From an uncultured Geobacteraceae bacterium (GTDB lineage Bacteria > Desulfobacterota > Desulfuromonadia > Geobacterales > Pseudopelobacteraceae): a stretch of DNA of 38,666 nt. The notes below the pieces were generated by a model, which had not been told where the DNA came from, ran no database searches, and was given only the letters and a program-made list of their open reading frames with translations. Both the position numbers and the translations under genes were made by a program. Numbering within the stretch: position 1 is the stretch's first letter; every line of letters begins with the position of its first letter. Below, one piece after another: positions 23,634-31,961 of this stretch. The DNA lies in NCBI GenBank assembly GCA_903852495.1, contig CAINRC010000097.1:1-38666 (forward strand). Direction: 5' to 3'.

Positions 23634-24122
23634 ATGAACTTCAATCATTTTGACGAAAGCGGCCACGCCATCATGGTCGATGTCAGTGCCAAGCAGCCGA
23701 CCATGCGGACCGCAATTGCAGCGGCTGAAGTCCGGCTTGCGCCGGAACTGCTGGCCGCGATTAAAGCGGGCGGCGTTGCCAAAGGGGATGTACTGGGTGT
23801 GGCCCGTCTGGCCGGCATCATGGCCGCCAAACGGACCCCGGACCTGATCCCCCTGTCGCATCCGCTGGCGATCCATAACGTCACGGTGGATTTCGATCTG
23901 GATGAATCAGCGGGGCTGATTACGGCACGCTGCACCGTGCGGGCCTTCGAGCGCACCGGAGTTGAAATGGAGGCCATGACCGGAGCCAGCCTCGCAGCGC
24001 TAACGATTTATGATATGTGCAAAGGGAGCGACAAGTCGATTACGATCGGCGAGATCAAGCTGCTTTTCAAGGAGGGGGGGAAAAGCGGCGTGTACCGGCG
24101 CGCGGCCGACAGCCCGACTTGA
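23634..24122 (+). CDS. moaC: Cyclic pyranopterin monophosphate synthase
   Basis: A 162-residue MoaC for molybdenum cofactor synthesis; it acts after MoaA to form cyclic pyranopterin monophosphate. All key residues are visible one position earlier than in the E. coli protein: Lys50, His76 in PLSHPL, Glu111 and Glu113 in VEMEAMTG, Asp127 in YDMCK and Lys130. The start has GGGAGA upstream, 16 bases after pilT, so it is in that transcription unit. The stop overlaps the start of the next gene (TTGA). Confidence 0.96.
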   Translation: MNFNHFDESGHAIMVDVSAKQPTMRTAIAAAEVRLAPELLAAIKAGGVAKGDVLGVARLAGIMAAKRTPDLIPLSHPLAIHNVTVDFDLDESAGLITARCTVRAFERTGVEMEAMTGASLAALTIYDMCKGSDKSITIGEIKLLFKEGGKSGVYRRAADSPT

Positions 24123-24913
24123 CGGTGCCGGCAGAACAGGTCATACGGGTAACCCTGTTCGCCGGGGTGCTTCTGCTGGTTGCCCTCTGGGAGGCCATCG
24201 CCCCCCGGCGCCCCCGGCGAGATAACAGGAACAAGCGCTGGTGCATCAATATCGCGCTGGCGGTTATCGATACCACCGCTGTCAGGTTCCTCTTCCCAAT
24301 CCTTCCCGCCGCCCTGTCGCAGATGGCCGAAACGCGGGGGTGGGGACTACTCAATCAGGTGAATTTGCCGCTCTGGCTCGCCATTATTTTCAGTGTCATC
24401 ATCCTCGATTTCATTATCTACCTTCAACATCGCCTGTTTCACCGTGCCCCTCTCCTCTGGCGCCTGCACCGCATGCACCATACAGACCTTGACCTGGACG
24501 TTACCAGCGGCATCCGTTTCCATCCGCTGGAAATAGCGGTATCCACGGGCATCAAAATGGCGGCGGTTATTCTTTTTGGTATTCCCGCACCGGCAGTACT
24601 GATCTTTGAGGTGACCCTGAACGCGTGCTCCCTGTTTAACCACGGCAATATCAGACTTCACCCTGCGTTAGACCGGCGGCTCCGCCTTTTTATGGTAACT
24701 CCCGATATGCACCGGGTACACCATTCCACCATCGTACGGGAAACCAACAGCAATTTCGGTTTCAACCTCCCCTGGTGGGACCACCTCTGCGGAACCTATC
24801 GCCCTCAGCCGGAAAAGGGTCATCTGGATATGACTATCGGCCTGAAGGAATACCGGGACCCCCGGCAACTGACCCTGTTCCGGCTCCTCCATCTGCCGTT
24901 TACCCCCCGCTGA
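24119..24913 (+). CDS. Membrane fatty-acid hydroxylase/sterol desaturase family protein
   Basis: About 264 residues with several membrane segments (near the N-terminus FAGVLLLVALWE, then LAIIFSVIILDFIIYL) and the di-iron histidine boxes of the family: HRLFH, HRMHH and, near the C-terminus, HRVHH. It should be a membrane-bound oxygen-dependent hydroxylase or desaturase of a lipid; the substrate is unknown. TTG 24119 overlaps the moaC stop, and GTG 24125 is the next choice; neither has a good ribosome binding site, so the start is uncertain. An oxygenase is notable in a lineage best known as anaerobic. Confidence 0.78.
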   Translation: MTVPAEQVIRVTLFAGVLLLVALWEAIAPRRPRRDNRNKRWCINIALAVIDTTAVRFLFPILPAALSQMAETRGWGLLNQVNLPLWLAIIFSVIILDFIIYLQHRLFHRAPLLWRLHRMHHTDLDLDVTSGIRFHPLEIAVSTGIKMAAVILFGIPAPAVLIFEVTLNACSLFNHGNIRLHPALDRRLRLFMVTPDMHRVHHSTIVRETNSNFGFNLPWWDHLCGTYRPQPEKGHLDMTIGLKEYRDPRQLTLFRLLHLPFTPR

Positions 24914-25050
24914 AGGTCTGCAGGACTGAAACATCATCCTTCACGACTGCCGCAGGAAACCTGGCGGCTGATTGCCTGCTTGACAGAACTCCGGCAAAGC
25001 TGGTAAGGTGCGTATATTACAATCGTTGTACCGGATAGCACGTCATCGTA
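24914..25050 (+). promoter_or_regulatory. Gap before rhlE, possible promoter and leader
   Basis: No gene fits here. A TTGACA with TAAGGT 18 bp further on (about 24980-25010) may be a promoter. If active, its transcript would meet the terminator at 25051-25077 before rhlE, as in an attenuated leader or a short RNA. This is weak, by eye only. Confidence 0.25.
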
Positions 25051-25077
25051 AGCCCCGGAAATCTCCGGGGCTTTTTT
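25051..25077 (+). terminator. Rho-independent terminator before rhlE
   Basis: A 9-bp stem AGCCCCGGA/TCCGGGGCT (25051-25059 with 25064-25072) followed by six T residues on the plus strand. It lies 137 bases past the hydroxylase gene and 25 bases before the rhlE start. Confidence 0.88.
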
Positions 25078-25101
25078 CGTACAACCAGAAAAAGGAGTAA
25101 C

Positions 25102-26442
25102 ATGAAGTTTCAATCGTTTAATTTACACCCGGTAATCGCGGCAAGTATCGCGGAAGCCGGTTACACCACGCCGACCCCGATCCAGCAACAGGCAATTCCG
25201 ACCGTTTTACAGGGGCGCGACGTCATGGGTCTGGCACAAACCGGAACCGGCAAAACCGCCGCCTTCGCCCTGCCGATCCTGAACCGTCTGATGGATGGCC
25301 CGCGCGGCCGTGTCCGTGCCCTGATCGTGGCACCGACCCGCGAACTGGCAGAGCAGATCCATGAATCATTCACCATGCTCGGACGGCTGACCAAGCTAAA
25401 GAGTGTCACCGTGTACGGCGGTGTCAATGTTAACCCCCAGATTCAGGCGCTCAGGAACGGCGTTGAAATTGTCGTTGCCTGCCCGGGCCGTCTTTTGGAC
25501 CATTTGAGCCAGGGAACTATTGATCTGTCCCACCTTGAAGTGCTGGTGCTGGACGAAGCGGACCAGATGTTCGACATGGGCTTTCTTCCCGACATCCGCC
25601 GGATTTTGAAGCAGATTCCGGCCAAGCGGCAGACCCTGCTGTTTTCCGCAACCATGCCCCCCGACATCAACAAACTCGCCCAGGAGATTCTGAGCAACCC
25701 GGTTACAGTACAGGTTGGCAACACCGCACCGCCGGTTACGGTGTCACATGCCCTGTACCCGGTGGAACAGCACCTGAAAACGGCGCTGCTGCTGGAACTA
25801 CTGAAGCATACCGATACGGATTCCGTGTTGATCTTCACCCGTACCAAGCACCGGGCCAAACGTCTGGGCGAACAGCTGGAAAAAGCTGGCTACAAAGCCG
25901 CCTCACTGCAGGGCAACCTGTCCCAGAACCGCCGCCAGGCTGCATTGGACGGCTTTCGTGACGGCACCTACCAGATTCTGGTGGCAACCGATATTGCCGC
26001 ACGCGGCATTGACGTGTCCCAGATTTCCCACGTCGTCAATTATGACATTCCGGACACCCCGGAAGCGTATGTTCACCGCATCGGCCGTACCGGCCGCGCC
26101 GCAAAAACCGGGGATGCCTTTACCATGGTCTGCAGCGACGATACGATCATGGTGAGAACCATCGAGAAAAAGCTCGGCACACCACTGGAGCGCCGAACGG
26201 TAAGCGGTTTTGATTACACGGTTCCCGCCCCGAAAAAGGACGCCGAATTTGCCCGGCCACCGCGCGAACCACGCCCGGCACGGAAACCTGCCTCAGCCCC
26301 AAAAAGCAGCGTCGGCTCGATCAACCCGTTCAAAAGCGATCACCCTGGCGCCAAGCCGTCGGGACGTCCGCAGCAGGGACGACCGGGAGCAGCGGGAGGC
26401 GCACCCAAAACCGTATTTAACAGCTCTCGACGCGGCAAATAG
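25102..26442 (+). CDS. rhlE: DEAD-box RNA helicase RhlE-like
   Basis: A 446-residue DEAD-box helicase with all core motifs: Q motif TPIQQQAIP, AQTGTGKT (motif I), PTRELA, GG, VACPGRLLD, DEAD (motif II), SATMPP (motif III), ARGIDV and HRIGRTGR (motif VI). A basic, proline-rich tail from about residue 375 to the end should bind RNA. It probably works in ribosome assembly or RNA decay, mainly in the cold. The start has AAAAGGAG upstream. Confidence 0.94.
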   Translation: MKFQSFNLHPVIAASIAEAGYTTPTPIQQQAIPTVLQGRDVMGLAQTGTGKTAAFALPILNRLMDGPRGRVRALIVAPTRELAEQIHESFTMLGRLTKLKSVTVYGGVNVNPQIQALRNGVEIVVACPGRLLDHLSQGTIDLSHLEVLVLDEADQMFDMGFLPDIRRILKQIPAKRQTLLFSATMPPDINKLAQEILSNPVTVQVGNTAPPVTVSHALYPVEQHLKTALLLELLKHTDTDSVLIFTRTKHRAKRLGEQLEKAGYKAASLQGNLSQNRRQAALDGFRDGTYQILVATDIAARGIDVSQISHVVNYDIPDTPEAYVHRIGRTGRAAKTGDAFTMVCSDDTIMVRTIEKKLGTPLERRTVSGFDYTVPAPKKDAEFARPPREPRPARKPASAPKSSVGSINPFKSDHPGAKPSGRPQQGRPGAAGGAPKTVFNSSRRGK

Positions 26443-26451
26443 AGGCGGAAG

Positions 26452-26590
26452 TTAAACACAGAGAAACCGAGACACAGAGAAAACCAGAATCTTTTCGGGG
26501 AAACAAAAACCGTAAAAACACCGTTTATCTTCTTTTTATCTGCATCTTATGCCTCTGATTTTCTCCGTGTCTCTGTGCTTCTGTGTTGAA
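26452..26590. repeat. 139-bp inverted-repeat element, CACAGAG family (copy B)
   Basis: Same length and same orientation as the copy at 2823-2961, with the same interior block CTTTTCGGGGAAA. The left arm starts TTAAACACAGAGAAACCGAG; the right arm read on the other strand starts TTCAACACAGAAGCACAGAG. It occupies most of the gap between rhlE and the pseudouridine synthase. Here no GxxExxY gene is attached. Confidence 0.88.
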
Positions 26591-26629
26591 CCGCTTTTCA
26601 CACGATGATTCCTCTCGAGGAAATGCTAC

Positions 26630-27586
26630 ATGGGACTTTCGACACATCCTTCCGTTGTTACCATGCCGGAAACCGGACAGCCCTACCCCTCCATCATCAC
26701 ATTCCTGAGCAGTAGATTCCCCGGCATCCCCCGGGATGTCTGGGAAACACGGATTTTAGAGGGGAAGGTGCTGGATGAACATTCCCGGCCGATCACCCTG
26801 AATACCGAGTACACCCCGCTGAAACGTATTTTTTACTTCCGTGAAGTCACCGTTGAACCAGCCATCCCCTTTACCGAAAAAATCCTTTTCCATGATGATG
26901 AAATCCTGGCGGTCTGTAAGCCGCATTTTCTTCCGGTTACCCCTGGCGGTAAATATGTTGACGAGTGTTTGCTGAACCGTTTGCGCCGCAGCACCGGTGT
27001 TGAGGATCTGGCACCGCTCCACCGCATTGATCGAGAAACCGCAGGAGTTGTACTTTTTTCCGTCAACAAGAGGAGCAGAGGATTATATGGCAGGCTCTTT
27101 ATGGAGGGGCGTGTAGAAAAGACCTATGGGGCGCTTGCGGCGTGTCCGCCGACGCAGCAACCGGCTTTCTGGGATGTGGCGGACAGAATAGAGCGGGGAG
27201 AACCGTGGTTTCGTATGAAGAGTGTGCCGGGCAGAACAAATGCGCGGTCTACCGTCACACTGGAGGAGGTCCGGGGGGGAACAGGACGTTTCGTGCTGCG
27301 GCCGCATACCGGTAAAACCCACCAGCTGCGGGTCCACATGAGCGGGCTCGGTTTTGGAATACTGAATGACCGCTATTATCCCGAATTGCAGCCCGAACAT
27401 GAGGACGACTTCCGGACGCCGCTGCAGCTAGTCGCCCGGATGCTCCGTTTCAAGGACCCGCTGACCGGCAGGGACAGGGAGTTTGTATCAGAACGCCCCC
27501 TGCTGTGGGATGCCCCAACCATTCCGGCTGAAAACGGCAGTCCGAATAACACGGAGCCAACGGGAGCATTACCTCCCGGAGCCTGA
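26630..27586 (+). CDS. RluA-family pseudouridine synthase
   Basis: A 318-residue protein with the catalytic motif LHRIDRETAG (the Asp attacks the target uridine), KPHFLPVTPGG and the later GRFVLRPHTGKTHQLRVHM, all typical of the RluA family. It modifies a uridine in rRNA or tRNA; which one is not clear. The N-terminal 75 residues contain a divergent S4-like or linker region. The start is ATG 26630 with GAGGAA upstream. The coding region overlaps the end of cheA by 18 bases, tail to tail. Confidence 0.88.
   Translation: MGLSTHPSVVTMPETGQPYPSIITFLSSRFPGIPRDVWETRILEGKVLDEHSRPITLNTEYTPLKRIFYFREVTVEPAIPFTEKILFHDDEILAVCKPHFLPVTPGGKYVDECLLNRLRRSTGVEDLAPLHRIDRETAGVVLFSVNKRSRGLYGRLFMEGRVEKTYGALAACPPTQQPAFWDVADRIERGEPWFRMKSVPGRTNARSTVTLEEVRGGTGRFVLRPHTGKTHQLRVHMSGLGFGILNDRYYPELQPEHEDDFRTPLQLVARMLRFKDPLTGRDREFVSERPLLWDAPTIPAENGSPNNTEPTGALPPGA
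27561..27578. terminator. Hairpin between convergent rluA-like and cheA ends
   Basis: CGGGAG, six-base loop, CTCCCG, centred on the overlapping stop region. It could slow polymerase in either direction but has no T-run, so its role as terminator is uncertain. Confidence 0.35.
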
Positions 27587-30466
27587 CAGTGCCATCCGCA
27601 AAAGATCTTCCCCGTCCAGAATCAGCACCACCCGGCCGTTACCGAGAATTGAGGCACCCGCCACACCGGGTAGCGCCGCAACAGATTCGTGAACATCCTT
27701 GACGAACAACTCCTGGCGCCGCGCAACTTTGTCCACCTCAAAGGCGACCGACCGGCTGCCGTTGGTCAACACTACCGCAATACGGCCGCTCCGACCAACT
27801 GCCGGTGCAGAATAGCCCAGCAGCGCCGCAAGACCGTGCAACGGGAGAACCGTACCGCGCAGCAGAACGCCCTCTTCTCCGTCATCACCCTGCAAATCAT
27901 CGGCAGTAATCTCAATAATTTCAGACACGTATCGTCCGGGGAGCGCCAGGGTATGCCCCGACGCCTCAACCATCAAGACCTCCTGAATCGCAACGGAAAG
28001 CGGCATCCGGAGGGTAAACATCGCGCCTCTCCCCGGTTCGGAAGCGACGGAAATGGTCCCTCCCATGCGCATTACGTTGGTCATGACCACATCCATACCG
28101 ACACCGCGTCCCGAGGTTTCGGTCACCACATCAACAGTTGAAAAACCGGGCTGAAAAATAAACCGATGAATATCCTCCCGCGAAAGAGAAGCTCCGGCGG
28201 TTTTATCTGTCAGGCCGCGCTCGATCGCCTTGTGCAGTACCCGGTCAGTATCTATCCCTGCGCCGTCATCATAGATTTCCAAAACTATGCGATTACCGCT
28301 TTGCTGTGCCGAAACCCGGATAACCGCCTCATCAGGCTTTCCGGCAGCCGCACGCACCTTCGGTTTTTCAACGCCGTGATCCACGCTGTTGCGAACCATG
28401 TGAAGCAGAGGATCTGTGATATTTTCCACCATTGCCTTGTCAATCTTTACGTCCTGCCCGAGCATTTCCAGCCGGATTTTTTTCCCCTGGCTGCGGGCAA
28501 AATCGCGCACGGCCCTCGGCAGCCGTTTGAATACGACCTCCACCGGTACGACGCGCAGTCCGACAGCACCTTCCTGAAGACGCCCCAGGGAGTTCTGCAG
28601 CAGTTGGTCAGATTCAAGCAGCTCAAGGCGGTGTTCTTCAATCAAACCGAGCAGTTCCGCACTGTCCGGTCCACCGCCGCTTCTCTGATTCTTCAGGCTG
28701 GCGGCAACTGTGTTGAGCCGGTCATCATGGATAATGTGGCTCAGGCGGCTTCGTGCCAGCACCATTTCACCGATCAGGTTCATGAAGCTGTCCAGCGCCT
28801 CCTCCTGAACCCGGATCATATTGCCCGATACGGCGGCAGAGGGAGCACCACGGCGTTGCTCCACTGCTCCCAGGGTTTTCACTACCGCCACATTTTCGGG
28901 AACCCCTCCTGCCAACGGATTGAGATGCAGGGAAGTCCCCTGTGGATCAAAGAGCGCCAGACTCTGTTTGATCTCCTTACGGTGCAGTGGTGAAACCATC
29001 AGCATTTCGTACCAGTTGATGCCGTCAATAAACAGCGACCGGTTGGTGATGACCCTCCCTCCGCTGGTTTCAATCCAGGCCAGAAAGCGGGCCGCCATTT
29101 CCTCATTAGACTCAAGATGCACCCTTACTTCGTAAATATGCACCCCTTGCTTCAGCGTCTTCATAAGATCACGGGCGTTTTCCGGCGAAAGGATCTTCAC
29201 CAGTTCCGGATCAATATTGAGCCCTGCCATGAGCTGCCGGAACACCGCCACCTGATTGTTGGCTTCACCCCCTGAGGCATAGGCCCAGATAAAATCCTGA
29301 ATACTTTGAAGTTTCAGGGCAAGTTCAGTACTGTTTTCCTGAAGGCATCTTTCTTCAGTAATACAGTTGCGATAATGCCTCCGTATATTATGCATCTCTT
29401 CACGGGTCATTTCGACAATCTCCCCCGCAATCGAGAGTTCTCCACTGGCAGCCCTGCTGAAAAAATCCTCAAACATCAAAATGATGGAGCAATTACCCCG
29501 AGGCATAAAAAAGCCCAGATGAGAGTTGAGTGCGGAAAATGAAGCGTGAAGAGTTCGAGCTATACCCCGGTTATCGGCATCATTGCCAGACGGCAGCAGA
29601 TAAAGCTGCTCCACCACCGTTGCAAAAAGGCGCTCAACAGCAACATGCATCGGGTCGGAAAGAATGGCGTGCAGCGCATGTGCTCCGGCATCCGGGGTGC
29701 CGCTTGAACTTTCGATATGGCGAAGCTGGTCATGCAGTTCCAGAAGAGGGGCTGTCAATGCGCTGTTCAGCCCATCTTCCCCCTGGCTTTGTAACGGCAC
29801 GACACGGCGCAGGTCGTTCAGTGTTTCAACCAGCTTCAGAAAGCCCATCATTTCGGCGGCATAGGCAAGTTCGTCTATTTCGCTGACAGCAGGAGCGGCA
29901 GAACGGCTTTCCACTGTTGACGTTGCTGCGCAGAACGGCTCCAGCGCACTCGAGATAGCCATGATTTTCTCCCGGGCCAGCTCAATAAAATAGCGGAGCA
30001 TTTCCGGATCTTCATGCAGTTCTGTCAGCGGCGGGAGCGGAATGGAGTCGGCAGTGTCATGGGACGTGGCGGTCTGCTCTATTGAGCTGAACGTAACGGC
30101 CAGATGCTCCATCAGCAGTGGGTTGGCTTCCTCATTGGCGTGCGATGCCACCAGATGTTGACGTAACACCTTGATCTCATCAAGAGCGGCCAGAAGGAGT
30201 GAGATTACATCACTGTTGAGCGGGAAGTCCCCCTCACGGATCACCCCCAGAATATCTTCGGCCCGGTGGGCAAGCCGCGCAAAGGAGCTCATGCCCATGG
30301 CATTGGCGAGGCCTTTGATGGAGTGAAACGCACGGAACAGAGCTCCAACCAGTTCCGGCGTGGCGGCGGAATTTTCGGCCGCGACAAGATTCAGCTCGAT
30401 CTCTTCGATATGTTCCTGAGTCTCGATTGCGAATTGAGACCAGACATTATCGACAAATTCGCTCAT
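27569..30466 (-). CDS. cheA: Chemotaxis histidine kinase CheA
   Basis: A 965-residue CheA. The Hpt domain at the start has the phosphorylated His48 in FRAFHSIKGLANAMGM. Residues about 140-545 form a long region that includes a second Hpt-like helical part without the His (about 148-250) and a ferredoxin-like P2 candidate (about 440-510, YEVRVHLES). The dimerisation helices begin at RVQEEALDSFMNLIGEMV (about 552). The ATPase has LLHMVRNSVDHGVE (Asn693), DDGAGID and TSGRGVGMDVV. The CheW-like domain closes the protein. It has no receiver at the end. The start overlaps the stop of the lone receiver gene (ATGA). It should phosphorylate the CheB and receiver proteins of this cluster; the output is not shown by sequence. 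Confidence 0.94.
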   Translation of the reverse strand: MSEFVDNVWSQFAIETQEHIEEIELNLVAAENSAATPELVGALFRAFHSIKGLANAMGMSSFARLAHRAEDILGVIREGDFPLNSDVISLLLAALDEIKVLRQHLVASHANEEANPLLMEHLAVTFSSIEQTATSHDTADSIPLPPLTELHEDPEMLRYFIELAREKIMAISSALEPFCAATSTVESRSAAPAVSEIDELAYAAEMMGFLKLVETLNDLRRVVPLQSQGEDGLNSALTAPLLELHDQLRHIESSSGTPDAGAHALHAILSDPMHVAVERLFATVVEQLYLLPSGNDADNRGIARTLHASFSALNSHLGFFMPRGNCSIILMFEDFFSRAASGELSIAGEIVEMTREEMHNIRRHYRNCITEERCLQENSTELALKLQSIQDFIWAYASGGEANNQVAVFRQLMAGLNIDPELVKILSPENARDLMKTLKQGVHIYEVRVHLESNEEMAARFLAWIETSGGRVITNRSLFIDGINWYEMLMVSPLHRKEIKQSLALFDPQGTSLHLNPLAGGVPENVAVVKTLGAVEQRRGAPSAAVSGNMIRVQEEALDSFMNLIGEMVLARSRLSHIIHDDRLNTVAASLKNQRSGGGPDSAELLGLIEEHRLELLESDQLLQNSLGRLQEGAVGLRVVPVEVVFKRLPRAVRDFARSQGKKIRLEMLGQDVKIDKAMVENITDPLLHMVRNSVDHGVEKPKVRAAAGKPDEAVIRVSAQQSGNRIVLEIYDDGAGIDTDRVLHKAIERGLTDKTAGASLSREDIHRFIFQPGFSTVDVVTETSGRGVGMDVVMTNVMRMGGTISVASEPGRGAMFTLRMPLSVAIQEVLMVEASGHTLALPGRYVSEIIEITADDLQGDDGEEGVLLRGTVLPLHGLAALLGYSAPAVGRSGRIAVVLTNGSRSVAFEVDKVARRQELFVKDVHESVAALPGVAGASILGNGRVVLILDGEDLLRMALSGSGR

Positions 30467-30870
30467 TCCGGCAACCCGGCCGCCCGCCGGGAGACGGTTA
30501 CGATATCGCTCCCTTTTTTAGCCTTCAGGTCAAGGCTCAGGGCACCCGACGGCTTGGAGATCACATCGACCGCACCCAGTCTACGGGCCTCTATGGCTTG
30601 GGGAGAGCCGACCTGGGCGACCGACGACACGATTACTATTTTGCACGGGCTTATGAGTTTCAGCCGTTTCATGCACTCGATGCCGTCCATCCCCGGCATT
30701 TCAATATCAAGCAGCAGTACGTCAGGCGACAGCAATCGAACTTTCTCCAGTGCGTCGGCGCCGTTGGCAGCTTCACCCACAACCTGCAGGTCCGGATCGG
30801 ACGAAATAATGTCCTTGATCAGCGTTCTCATGACGAATGAATCATCAACCACCAGAATTTTTTTTGTCAT
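30463..30870 (-). CDS. Single-domain response regulator resembling the CheB receiver
   Basis: A 135-residue receiver with Asp9 and Asp10, phospho-acceptor Asp55 (LLLDIEMPGMDG), VSSVAQ and the conserved Lys in ISKPSG. The phrase KPSGALSLDL after the last strand is the start of the CheB linker, so this looks like a CheB receiver without its methylesterase domain rather than a classic CheY. Both ends overlap neighbours by ATGA, so it is tightly coupled with cheB and cheA. It is probably the output or phosphate sink of CheA. Confidence 0.88.
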   Translation of the reverse strand: MTKKILVVDDSFVMRTLIKDIISSDPDLQVVGEAANGADALEKVRLLSPDVLLLDIEMPGMDGIECMKRLKLISPCKIVIVSSVAQVGSPQAIEARRLGAVDVISKPSGALSLDLKAKKGSDIVTVSRRAAGLPE

Positions 30871-31961
30871 GTCAGCTCCATGCTCCTTGTGGAAAAATGT
30901 GTGTTGGCCCGGTCAGCCGGAACCCCGGCCCACTGCCTGAGTCGTGCCCCGATCCCCTCAACGTTCAGAACTTCGGCAACGGCACCGCTTTCGATGACAG
31001 AATTCGGCATACCGTCCACCGTGCACTCCCCCGGCTCCTGGGCCAGAACAGGAAAACCTTGATCGGCCAATTTCTGCGCCCCGAGAGTGCCGTCACTCCC
31101 CATCCCGGTCATTACCACGGCGGCGACCCTCCGGTTGAGCCGGGCAGCGGAGGTAAAAAGGAGATCGACGGAAGGGTGGATCGGAGAAGCATCATTATGC
31201 CTGATGCGGGTTATCAGACGTCCGGATGTCAGGGGCCCCACTGTGGTGTCAACTCCACCGGGGCAGATGGCGACCATCCCCGGTAGGAGCAGCATACTAT
31301 CCGACGCTTGCAGCACATTCAGTCCGGTATCCATTTTAAGATGCTGGGCAAACCCTTCCGTGAATGATGACGGCATATGCTGCGCGATGACCACCGGACA
31401 GGCAAGGGGCCCCATACTGCGCAAGAGACGGGCCATAATCACCGGCCCTCCGGTAGATACCCCGATAACGACAAGTTCCGGCTGAAATCCGCCGCCCCAG
31501 CCCCGCAGTCCTCTGACCGGAGCGATGTGGTACGACGGCCGTTTCCCTACACTCGCCAGGAGGTGCCGTTCGCCCCAGTAACGGATTTTCTTGTGCAACT
31601 CAATACCGATCTGGGCTATGTCAAGCTGGGCAAAGGAAGATTTTTTCGGGATAAAATCAACTGCCCCCGCCTCCAGCGCCGAAACGGTTGTCTCACTCCC
31701 CTCGTCAGTCATACTGCTCAACATAATGATCGGTCGGGGAAAACGTTTCATGATAATTCTGGTCGCCGCTACCCCGTCCATGCCGGGCATTGTCACGTCC
31801 ATCGTGATTACATCGGGGTTGAGCGTCTCAACCATCTCTATGGCACTCTCCCCGTCACGGGCTTCGCCAACTATTTCAATTTCATGGTCATCCAGCAGCA
31901 TCAGCCGTATGGCACTACGCATGAAGGCAGAGTCATCAATGACAAGAAGCTTTATCCTCAC
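30867..31961 (-). CDS. cheB: Chemoreceptor methylesterase CheB
   Basis: A 364-residue protein with an N-terminal receiver (Asp55 in MDVTMPGMDG) and a C-terminal methylesterase with the triad Ser169 (GVSTGG), His195 (AQHMPSSFT) and Asp290 (MTGMGSDG). It demethylates or deamidates chemoreceptor glutamate/glutamine residues when phosphorylated. The start is GTG overlapping the cheW stop (GTGA), with GGAG inside cheW as the ribosome binding site. Confidence 0.95.
   Translation of the reverse strand: MRIKLLVIDDSAFMRSAIRLMLLDDHEIEIVGEARDGESAIEMVETLNPDVITMDVTMPGMDGVAATRIIMKRFPRPIIMLSSMTDEGSETTVSALEAGAVDFIPKKSSFAQLDIAQIGIELHKKIRYWGERHLLASVGKRPSYHIAPVRGLRGWGGGFQPELVVIGVSTGGPVIMARLLRSMGPLACPVVIAQHMPSSFTEGFAQHLKMDTGLNVLQASDSMLLLPGMVAICPGGVDTTVGPLTSGRLITRIRHNDASPIHPSVDLLFTSAARLNRRVAAVVMTGMGSDGTLGAQKLADQGFPVLAQEPGECTVDGMPNSVIESGAVAEVLNVEGIGARLRQWAGVPADRANTHFSTRSMELT

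Noticed and set aside
28166..28993. 275-codon open frame opposite cheA
   Set aside because: Lies within the conserved CheA ATPase region on the other strand; no domain recognised.
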